Source: Chrysoperla carnea (Eukaryota; Arthropoda; Insecta; Neuroptera; Chrysopidae). From it: 64,000 nt of DNA. The stretch is taken from contig NC_058337.1 in the NCBI RefSeq assembly GCF_905475395.1, forward strand, positions 70,886,368 through 70,950,367, given 5' to 3'. The notes below the pieces were generated by a model, which did no database searches, was not told the origin of the DNA, and saw only the letters and a list, made by a program, of their open reading frames with translations. The first letter of the stretch is position 1, and the number at the start of each line of letters is the position of its first letter. Below are positions 13,796-24,900 of this stretch, one piece after another. Both the position numbers and the translations under genes were made by a program.

Positions 13796-14441
13796 ATTTT
13801 ATGTTTGGTGTACCTACATCAATTTCGTATTTTTCTGAATGAACAAATTATTGTCCAATCCAATGGGTACTAACCAGATTCGAATTTGCAAATTTCTAAA
13901 ATAGTCCAGCTTATATGTTATACATATCATCGTAAGCACTGTAAATTTATCCTTCAAAAAAAGGCCTAAAAACACACAATGAAATGAAATCTAGAAGTGG
14001 AGTGGATCAAACTCTAAGTAATCTAATCTAAGTTTTAGCCCAAGCTCGAGAAAAAAGACTATATATATCACAGTGGTTCCATCATAGGACAAAAAATAAA
14101 CAATCGATGGTAAAATTATTTGAAATTTTTTACGATCCTAGCATGTAGAAAGTCCAACCAAACTTCATGAAAATATAAATTAACTATTTTTGTATTGCTT
14201 AAAAAAGATAAACTAATTATCACTTAACAAATGCATTTTTTAATCAATAACAATTTTTGTTCCTTAAATTTTCCTATTATTCCCTTTCTTTTTTGTTATA
14301 AACAACATAAAAATAAAAATATTTTTTCGGTGAGCAAAAGTTTATAGGGTATTTAAAATGTCCGGAAAACACGAAAAATAACAAAGCTGTATTTTTTTTA
14401 ATGGAACACTCCGTTATTGGTAAATGGTAAGTAACCATTGG

Positions 14442-14660
14442 TTTAAATTGGAACTATACTGAAAAAAACGGTCTATTTCCTGTTTTAATTAGTACGAATT
14501 TTTATTTCTAGTTGGCAGGATTTATCTTATTTGAATTTTAATATTTTGATTGGCCTTTAAAAATGATAAGTACAATTATTGTCATATGATAATCTAAATT
14601 GGAACTACTGGCCAACTTACTGTTTTAATTAGGACGAATTATTATCGGAAATTGGCGGGT
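14442..14660. repeat. Direct repeat of ~75 bp
   Basis: Two units starting AAATTGGAACTA and containing CTGTTTTAATTAG-ACGAATT and a terminal TTGGC-GG lie at about 14442-14520 and 14592-14662, separated by ~70 bp of AT-rich DNA. Origin unknown. Confidence 0.6.
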
Positions 14661-14764
14661 TGCAATTCCCAATTATCAATACGTTAAAAATATATGCTAG
14701 AAAGTTGAATAAAAAACGAAAATGTGCAAAGTTACTTCAGGTGTAGCTGTTATATTTTTAATTA

Positions 14765-14928
14765 ATAGCTAGTTTACTCAACAATGTCTTTACTTTATTT
14801 TCCATATAGTGCCAATAGCTTTTTAACTATTGGGTTTTCAACAAAAGTCCAAAGGCACTTTCGACTTAAAATTTTTCAGAGAATACACTCTAAAGCTATG
14901 ACCATCGAGTCACGGGCATCCTATATAT
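14765..14928. repeat. Solo end of the TIR element found at 26963-27432
   Basis: It shares TTAACTATTGGG, GAATAC-CTC and the terminal CGAGTCACGGGCATCC-TATA with the right end of the 26963-27432 element. Only one end is present. It abuts the dispersed repeat that begins at 14931. Confidence 0.6.
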
Positions 14929-14930
14929 TA

Positions 14931-15476
14931 AACAAGTGAAAACAAACAATTGACTGAGTTAACTGTTGAAATACCATGCATAGTCAGTGTTGGTTTCTTT
15001 ATCACATTACACATACAAACATGTGACACATACATAACTGATAATCAAGTATAGTACATATTATAAAATTTCCGCCTAATTGGCGCCCTCACGGGTAAAC
15101 AGTGATGTTTACGAAAAAATGTTTCAAACAAAAGTTGTTTAATTTTTGATAAGGAACATTTTTTATATTTAAACTTTTGTTGTATCTCTAACGGTTTACA
15201 AGATGGGTCCTACGGACCTAAGACCCAATTGACCTATGATGCTCATTTACGTCCTGAGTACGCTGTAAAAATTTCAGCTCGATATCTTTTCTCGTTTTTG
15301 AGTTATCGTGTCCACAGACGGACGGACGGACGGACAACCGGAATGGACTAATTAGGTGATTTTATGAACACCTATGACAAAATTTTTTTCCTAGCATAAA
15401 TATTTTTAAGCGTTACAAACTTGGGACTAAACTTAATATACTATGTATATTTCATATATACATGGTAAAAAAAGTA
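14931..15476 (+). repeat. Dispersed repeat family A, near full-length copy (~545 bp)
   Basis: The copy runs from AACAAGTGAAAACAAACAAT, through CTCACGGGTAAACAGTGATG and GGACGGACGGACGGACAACC, to TTTCATATATACATGGTA. Other copies in this window are at 21481-22150 (minus, interrupted), 24730-24790 (minus, tip only), 48700-48965, 53218-53745 (minus), 54060-54150 (tip) and 63690-64000. No protein is encoded. The superfamily cannot be told from the window. Confidence 0.85.
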
Positions 15477-15729
15477 TAGCATTCTCGTTAAATAGGATTT
15501 GCAGCTGAAACCAAATGGCAATATGGTGCAGTGATCAATAATATAATATTTAAAATTTATGTTGGTAGTACAATTTATGCAACTTTTTAAAGTACCAACC
15601 TACTGTTATTAATTTAACCTACATTAGTGACATAAGTCACAAATAAATAAAATAATATTGAAATGTGAAAAACTGATTTAGAAAAAATATATTATTAATT
15701 GAATATATTCGACAGTTCAATTAATAAAA

Positions 15730-15998
15730 ATGTTTAATCTACGTCGATTATTCGTAATTAAAAATTATAAAAATATTTTATATAAACCAAATCAAATTGA
15801 TGCTTCAAATGCTGTTCGAACATTTACTGTAGCGAATTCTATTTTAAACAATAAATATAAAAAATATAATTATCAATATGAAAATTATCGAGAGTATAAA
15901 AACTTTGGCCATAAACCAGAACCAACACCAAATATTACATTATTTTTCCATTCGTTTATATTGTTCTCATTCTTGGCTGCTGTTTTTGATTTGAAAGG
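15730..15998 (+). CDS. MICU1: MICU1 exon 1 (targeting sequence and hydrophobic segment)
   Basis: 89 codons plus two bases (GG), donor gtaaaa. It encodes the basic N-terminus and [20 protein letters not shown]. It is longer than the human N-terminus and rich in Asn, Tyr and Lys ([18 protein letters not shown]), a difference that follows the AT-rich background. Confidence 0.9.
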
Positions 15999-18900
15999 GT
16001 AAAATAGAAACGAATAACTCTAAATTTTGTATTCTAATAATTCATTTTTGTAGAGCTATTGAAAATTACATTTTTTCTGATGAAAAAACTGGTGCAAATC
16101 AATCACAAAAACCTAGAATTATGCCAGGAGTGTCTGCTGCAGAGAAAGTTAATGGTAAAAATGATACTCGAGTTGAACAGAATCCTGAAGGTGAAATTGT
16201 TGAAGAAGAGACTAAAAAAAAGAAGCATAGAAAAGAAAAAATTGGTTTTCGCGACAGAAAGGTAATTCTATATAAGAGTTTTATAATATTCTTTTAGTTA
16301 CCCTTTATAAATATTTCATAAGTGTTCTCTGAAAAATTTTAATAAGTGATTCTTTGAGGATAGTGTTACAATCATATTCATGGAATTATTTTTGTGGCGC
16401 TGACATCTTAGCATTAAAATACCATAGTGACTTCAAGAAATGTGAGATTAAGGCCCAGGACACATCGGTGTGACTCTTGAAATTAAGATTGTAAACCAGT
16501 TTTTTACAGCCAATTAAAGTATACTTGATACCATAATGAAATTTGAAAGTTAAATTAAAAATGATTAAAAAACAAAGAAGTTATAAGCATTCATAGATTG
16601 TTGCCCGTCTCATTCTTGCAAAACAGAGTTTTAGGTAAATGTTTACTTAAATCACTTTTGCTAAAAATGGATTTTGTCGCTTTTTTGGCTCGCGTCACCC
16701 TGTGATGGCGTACACCCCATGTAATATATGTAATTTTATCAAAAGTGAGTTAAGTAAACATTTACCGAGTTTTATATGTAATCTCTATAGTAATATTCAA
16801 GAATGACGTCATTTTTTAACTTTAAAATATCTTCCTCTTTGTTTAATTAGTAATTTTAGCGTTCATATTTTGCTTACTTCTAAAGATTTTCAAAAATCAA
16901 CATCACTTCTACGAATTCTTACTGTAACGACTAAAGGTAAGAATTCTTCACATGTGAAGTGATTATTAGGATGATGATTAAAAATTTAATCATCACCCCT
17001 ATTAGTAACCAAATTAAAATTTCTAAACAAATACTCACAGGAATGACACGCACGTTTTAGCTTATTTGCAACCTATATAATAAATTTTAAAAAATCCCAT
17101 TCTAGTCATGAATTTACTGGGTGAATTTTTAGAATAGTTAGAATTTACTAAGTTTGAAACTTGAATATTTTAATAACCTAGGTATTAGTTCACGTTTAAA
17201 TATCCTAAGAAACGTAATCACCATTTACTTATAACGCTATTGTAAAAAACTACCTAACTGATGAATCTTTTCAATGATCTTAAGGCATAAATTTTATTTA
17301 TTTTTTACAACTTATCCAAAAAATCACTTCTTAAAAATTTTCTGCACATCTTATGAGTAAGCTAATCTGAATTTAACCCAAATTTTCATTTCATATTATT
17401 TTAAAAATTAATTAGATCATTGAATACGAAAATCGAATGCGTGCTTATTCAACACCGGATAAAATATTCCGATATTTTGCAACTGTTAAAATTGTCTATG
17501 GAGATGTAACAGAAGTCTATATGACACCTACAGATTTTCTAAGAGCAATTACACCAAATATGAAACAACCAGATGGTGCGAATTTTATGGAATAATTTTT
17601 TTTTCTTTTCTATAATAAAAGATACGATGATAAAATAATTTTTTTTCTTTTCTATGTAAAAGATACGATGATAAAAACTTGTATTTTGTTGTTTTTGATA
17701 TTAGTGATCAGAGTTGTTTAAAAGATTACAAAACTGATGTTGAATTTTATTCACTTTCATAGGGCATTTTTATCATCGTATTGAACAGCTTTAGTATGGG
17801 ATCTAATTGGGAAAAAATTCATTGATCATGAAATTAATAAAAATGATTTAACTTCGGAATTCAATATTTTTGAATGGATTTACATGGTTTTGGCCTTTAA
17901 ATGGTTAAGTAACATTTTGCGTATCATAAAAAAAAAAATTTTACAAATTCTAAACAAACTCATTTTATGATAATTGATTTTAAAAAAAGGCCAGGAATGG
18001 TCAATAGTGTCGCAGGTATAGATAAAGTATTAGATTGCCAACATGTTCCTATTCTTATAACATGATTCTTTGTAATCAAATAATAGTAATATTTGGATAA
18101 ATCCGTTCAATTTTACTAAATTTCGAAGTATAAAACTATTTTCAGCATTTCATCCTATCATGAATACTTGATCGAATAAAATACTGTAGCTTTTATAACT
18201 AACATCTATTTACTCTCTTTCTTTCAATGCTGCATACTAACTTAAAATATACGACGATTTCAACGGTGCCATTATCTACACATCTGCTAAAAATTGATAC
18301 AGATAATTGAATACGAGAATCGTATTCGTCATTATTCAACACCGGATAAAGTATTTCGATATTTTGCTACAATGCAAGTACAAGGAAGTAATCCAGATCA
18401 TCATGAAATATATATGACACCAGATGATTTTTTACGATCAATGACACCCGGTTTAAAACAACCTGACGGTTAGTCCGTTCATAAACTGATGTGATAGTGT
18501 TGATTAGTACCGTTAGATATTATGATTGTTTTTGCATGGCTTGTTCTTTTGTTTATTAAACGAATGCGTTCTAAAAAAAATTGTTAATTGAATATCGAAA
18601 TAAATGGTAGTTTTAAACGAGAATATTTTATTACGCATCCGATTAATTGCTTGTAATTTAGTGGGTTCGTTCTCTATAAGTTATCAAAAGATTTGTGTCT
18701 ACGGTGCTAGATCTAGTTCTCAAATACTCCTGTTTTGTTAGATTTTCCTAATAATAATTTTAGTATTTTTAATTAAATGCTACACTTAGTTTTATATCGA
18801 TTTTAAGATGTGAAAAAAGTGTCTAAAAAATTGAAGTTACAGGTAGTTTTAAAATTCGAATGAAATATTTTTTAGGGCTCGTCTAATAAAAAAGCAAATT

Positions 18901-21900
18901 TTATTTACCTATATTGTTTAGCCAAATTTTACTTTTAAATATATTCTACGAAAAATGTTCCTAGCGTTATTTGTGATGTATCATCGAATTTTAGAGCTAC
19001 TCAAAAATACAAAAAAATTGACTAACTTCCATTTAAGACAATAAATAAGCAAGTTAAACTCAAGTTTTTTACGAAAATTGGAATTTTAAATATATTTTGT
19101 TAATCCATTATTTTTATCAATTTCTGAATTCTGTAGAAAAATCTGTCTGATTTTAAGAATAAATAAAAATGCACTCTGAATGCAACTGTTAGATATCCAA
19201 ACCGACGAATTTTAGTTATTTGATCACGACACTTTTAGAAATTGCAATTTTTTGACACTTACGTAGATACATAACTTATCTTCATTATAAATTAAAAATT
19301 AATAAAGTTTGTGCTTTATAGGTCTCGGATTGGATCAATACAAGAAATACGACCCGAAGGTAACTAGAAAAATTTCCTAGTCAAAAATTTACTAACAAAT
19401 TTGTTCTATGTTTGTCTGCATTATTTAAACTACTAATAAAATAAATTAAATAATTGCTCAAAATAAATTTAAAACCAAAAAGTTATTAATTAAACTTATG
19501 TTAAAATAAAAAATTGATTAATTTAAAAAAAAATTATTTTAAACTTTTTTCAATAATCTTAAAACAATTTTCTTCTTGACATTGTATCTTTGTTCTTTGC
19601 AGCATCCTACTGAGGTAACACCCTAATATCTTTTTTCATTTGAAATTTTCGTTATTAATAAAAGCATGTTGCAGTTTTTTATTTGCGCTGCTCTTTTTAA
19701 ATGCTTATAAACTTTAATTTTTTTAAAATTTAGTTTTAATCATTCGTGAGCCAATGATGAAGTTCTATTTGATAATGTGAATGACAATTTTGTGACAATC
19801 TATCACGTAATATCAAGTAAATAACTAACTGAAATTCCGATTAATTGAGCAATTTACATTACAGTATCTGTCATTTATTATTAACATTTTTATAACTTTG
19901 TAAAGAAAATCAATAGAAAATCGACTACTATGTCGGTTTTGTCAATTATGTTGGTCGGATAGTGTAGAGTTGGCCACTTCATTTTCCATTCATATTAGGA
20001 TAATACATAATCCCGGTAGCTTAATAAAGTAAATTCAAAATCGTATTTTACTTGCATGATCCAAATTCAAAGCATGTTATATGAATGACTTACAACTTTG
20101 AACGACCTGATAGAATACACAAGTTCAATCATAATTTCTATAAAGTAAAATGATTTTTTGAGACTTCTAAACAAATTCATGAGAGCATTCGGAAAAGAGG
20201 GGACTACACGGAAAAATGACTCTGATATCATACGTAAGTCGGTAATAACCTAATAAAACCAATTTTTGTTATAAAATCAAGTAAGTTTTTAATCAGCGAA
20301 GCTTTAAATGTACCAGTTATACATCATTAAATAATAACTAGATTAATGAACAATATTAATATTTCATTCTAAACATCAGCGCCGGGATAGGACTCATCTT
20401 AGGTTGTCTCTGATTTTCAACAATTTTAACGTAATTAGGTGTCGAAAACGGTTTTGCCCAAATTTATAATCTATACCCAATTGTTTTTCTATAAATTATG
20501 TGTTGATAATCACAAAATAGTAATTCAATATTATGGGTGTATGAAATACATCAAAGGCTTTTGGGATGTAATACAATATTTTTTCTAGTGCATTCTTTAG
20601 CGATTCACCAACTCATTAACACGATACAATACTCACACGGTTTTTTAAATAATTATTATTTTTTGCTTTTATTTTTAATTGCTTTGAACTTTTTTTATAG
20701 TGGACTACACATACATTATTTTCATGTTTTAATATGGGAGATATGTGAGTTTTTCTTTTTTGGATTCAAACTAAGATTAAAAATGAGAAGCATTCATATA
20801 TAGAAAAATTTTTCACCATTTGAATAAAAAAGAGTTAGTGCAAGTTCAATTGTAAATAAGAGATCTATTTGTCACATAAAGAATACGTTTTTAATGATGG
20901 ATATGCGTTCATTTACAAATTTTGTTAAAGAAAATATTTTTTTTAAGGCCTTCACAAATTGTGTAACGCAACAGCTTATACAGTTACTGTATAACGAGAA
21001 AATAATTTATTTAATCGTGGACAGTTAAGGTTTTTTTTAATGAAAATTAGTTTATTGAACAAGTTAGCAATTAACATAGTGGAGAGAAATCTAAGTAGTG
21101 CATTTGAAAGCAGTCCAAAATGATTAATAATAAATCTTTTATGAGTCAATTTAGGTTAACATACCGCATGTCCCACAAATTTTTAACCATTCTTTGATGA
21201 AAAATATCTTTTAGAGAAAGTAAGATATAAAAAAAATATTTAAAACAGAAGTTATTGAGTTCAAAGAAGACATCTAATAGTGACTTTGAATTTGATTTTG
21301 ACCTTCAGAACCATTTAAAAGTAATTCGGATTCGTAACTGAGGAGAGGCATTCATAAGATCACACAAATGATAAAATAACAATTCTTATTAACATTTTTT
21401 TTAAACATTCCCCGATAAACATTTTTTTCATTTAATTCTGCAAAATGTAGGCAGTTACAAATAATTTTTATATCCTATATATGAAATATAACAAGGTATA
21501 TTGAAGTTAATCATAAGTTTGTAACGCTAAGAAATATTGATGCTACAAACAAATTTTTGGTATTCGCTCCGAGCGTGAATTTCGTTTCCATGACAACGAT
21601 ACACTACTTTAATTATAGAATTAATGGATGCATATATAATTGTGTGGATTGCATTGAAAACTTACATTTAAAATTTAATATTCTTGTTTCACAAATTTAA
21701 ATAAATAATTACGATAATTAACATTTGAAAAATAATATTTGTACAATTTGATTTCTTATTTTCACAATTTTTAATGCATTAAGTTTAATTAATTAGTGTT
21801 TTTCAATCATTTTAATTTGACAGTTTCTATATCATTAACATGTAAATAATTGCAAATTAGTCATAACAGCCCACTTTATCTCCAAAATTTTTCACTTAAA

Positions 21901-24900
21901 GCGCTGGCATCGATTTTATTATCCCTACCATGACTACGCACACAACGAATAGGTGTTCATAAAATAACCTAATTAGTTCATTTCCGGTTGTCTGTCTGTC
22001 TACCCGTCTGTCATCAAGATTACTCAAAAAGGAAAAGATATATCAAGCTGAAATTTATAGCGTGCTAAGGACGTAAAAAGTTAGGTTAAGTTTAAATGAG
22101 CAACATAGGTCCATTTCCATTTGCCCGTTATAAAGAAAACAACAACTTTTGTTGGGAAAATTTTTTTAAATCAATTTTTTCCGAGTCTAAATACTAAAGG
22201 TATTAGCTTTTTACCATAAACGATTAGTATCTAGATTACCGATACGGCTTTGCTCGATATTTTTTGAGTTAAAAAGACATAAATTTTATCACTAATATAA
22301 GAACCGTTAAAATGCCTCCACACAAATATCAATTTGAATGTCCCGGTAATGTACTTTATTTCGTTAACTACGATATACGTATATCACATCAACTATTATC
22401 AACCAAAACTGATATAGTCACACGGACCGCACAATATACAATACATACGAAACAAAGCACGTACAATTGTATACTCGCCAATAGATGTCAATAGAGTCAT
22501 ATTTTTCAGTTTATGTTTCAGTTTTTCCAAAAAAACACGGATAAAACGACGTTTTTTAAAAATGAAACCTAGCTAGATCGATTTTCGCCCCAAAACTCCC
22601 TGCATATTAAATTTCATGAAAATGGTTGAAGTCGTTCCCGAGATTCCAAATATATATATACAAGAATTGCTTGTTTAAATATATGAGATCTAATTTAAAG
22701 TGATTTTTTATCTCAATTCAATTACGAACCTAAGTTGGCATTTAGTTATTTTAAATGACATTATTCAAATTTATGATCAGTATTATATGTCCCGCATGAA
22801 ATATTTTTATGTATCTGAACTAGGATAAGATATTTTTCATTGTAAGTTAGCTACAAGAACCTATGGGGCATACTGTAGAGTCCATTTGTTCGATTTAGGA
22901 AAAAAAACACTGGCATCTTGAAAGAAGTTTTAAATTCAGCATTGATCTTACCTGAAATTCGGTTCTCCTTGATCGTGCAGAACAGAATAAGCCAATCACT
23001 AACTAGTAACCTTTCATTTGAAAGATATCTTATTTGTCAATTGATGAAAATGTTATAACATTTTCAGTACTCAATCAAAGAAATTAATATCTAATTAATT
23101 TACTCACAATCAAGTTTGTTTTAGTTTAGAAGTAAGAAGCCTTTAGACCTGTTTTAAGCCTATAGACGTTTTAATATTTTCTTGTTTGCTACATTCAAAA
23201 TATGCAATCGATTGGTAATCAATATATGATTAGCTAATAAGGTGTGCTAAAAATGTATACCACAAGCTTCTTGAATGGGCAATCATATCGATTACTAATC
23301 GGTTTCATATTCTGAATGGAGCTATTTATAAAATCATAATAGAATCTTAGTTTGAATCGTTCATTACAATAGAATTTTTGAAATTATTATTTGTATATTA
23401 TTTATTTCGTAGAATGTTGTGAAATTGGAATTGGCATTAAATGAAGATTCCATTTTTTATAAACTTGGAAGTTATGGATTAATCACATTTTCCGATTATA
23501 TATTTTTATTAACGGTGCTTTCAAGTAAGTAAATTTACTAAGGTTATACGATCACGATGAGGAGCTTATACAAAATTATTTAAATATCCAACGTCGAATT
23601 TTCAATAAATGGAAATGTAGTATTAGCGCTTGAAAATATCTACGTAAGATTTAATTGGTCCTATCACAAGTAAATGAATGAAAAAAGAAAAACCAAAAAG
23701 ATAGTAGTGAGAGATAATTGTTTATTTTTTTCAATAGGAAGTACTTGATATTTTTGTTATTCCATATCAAAATTTAGATCTGAAAATGGTAGGAGTCAAT
23801 TACAAAATGAAATTAAAATTCAATTATTTTTTTAAGAAAAGAAAAGATTTTAAGTTATATTTTTTCTTGTCAGATTCAAATGATAATTATCTCATACCCA
23901 TCATCGCGAAATCTTAATACCAGTAATTATTAAATCGGTTTACTACTCCTACTTAAGGGGAAGTGTGTATACATCCCTAATTGCCACCAAATGCATCTTC
24001 TCTATTCGATGTTGCAGTGACCGTAAAATCTTGATATAATATAAAAGTTTATAATAATAATTCTGATCTTTATTAAATAAAGCTTCACGGCGTCATTTTG
24101 AAATTGCATTTCGTATGTTTGATTTAAATGGTGATGGAGATGTAGATAGCGAAGAATTCGAAAAAGTTGCTACATTAATTCGACAACAAACAAGTATTGG
24201 TACCCGACATCGAGATCATGCCAACACTGGCAATACTTTTAAGGTAATTTCAAAAAATAAATATTGTTAGATTTTTCTAGGTATTCTAGAAATTATTTAT
24301 TTTTTATAGGGTGTCAATTCAGCATTAACAACATACTTTTTTGGTGTGAAACGTGATAAAAAATTAACAATAGAAAAGTTTTTGGATTTTCAAGAAGATC
24401 TACAACGTGAAATATTAAATTTAGAATTTGAACGTAAATTACCTGATGAAAATGGTAATATATCTGAAACAGATTTTACCGAGTTATTACTTGCATATGC
24501 TGGCTATCCACAAAAGAAAAAATCACGAATGTTGAAACGTGTTAAAAAAGCGTAAGTTAAATTTTTTTTACAATATAATTTCTTTGCCAATTTTCATATC
24601 AGGTGCACATTTTATAGTATGTATTAATATGGGAATATCAATTATGTGTGTGTGGCTATATAAAAGTGGATATCTTTCTTTATTTACGTGACGTCAAAAA
24701 ACAATCGATTCCGTAAACAACACTATATATACATGATATTTCAATAATTAACTCAGCTGACTGTTTTTTTTTTTTCACTTGTTTTTGTGGTTCATTTTAT
24801 CATTGAATTTATTTACTGTTTTATATCGATAATTTGATCCTCGTAGACGCATTTTTTCTGAAATTGGAAGACAGAATAACCTCGATCACGCTTCATGATA

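Larger units (their letters stand above)
6938..15729. other. Divergent intergenic region between Zasp66 and MICU1
   Basis: About 8.8 kb with no frame that looks coding. It should hold both promoters, since the genes point away from each other, but no core promoter motif can be assigned. It contains a ~270-bp direct repeat (7701-8217), a LINE 3' end (13650-13795), a short direct repeat (14442-14660), half of a TIR element (14765-14928) and a dispersed repeat (14931-15476). Most other sequence is AT-rich without visible structure. Confidence 0.6.
19615..23412. other. Large MICU1 intron (3.8 kb)
   Basis: No exon-like frame fits the phase-0 junction. It holds an interrupted copy of repeat family A (21481-22150) and an RTE-like LINE 3' end (22555-22690). 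The 88-codon frame at 20537 is AT-driven low-complexity sequence. The rest is AT-rich with no visible structure. Confidence 0.6.

Noticed and set aside
17788..17970. 60-codon open stretch between MICU1 exons 3a and 3b ([20 protein letters not shown])
   Set aside because: It looks somewhat protein-like and follows an AG (gaacag), but has no MICU family similarity, no matching donor and would break the phase scheme. Kept only as a curiosity.
21564..21944. Insertion inside a family A copy considered as a transposon
   Set aside because: I found no terminal repeats or target duplication, so it is only noted as an interruption.
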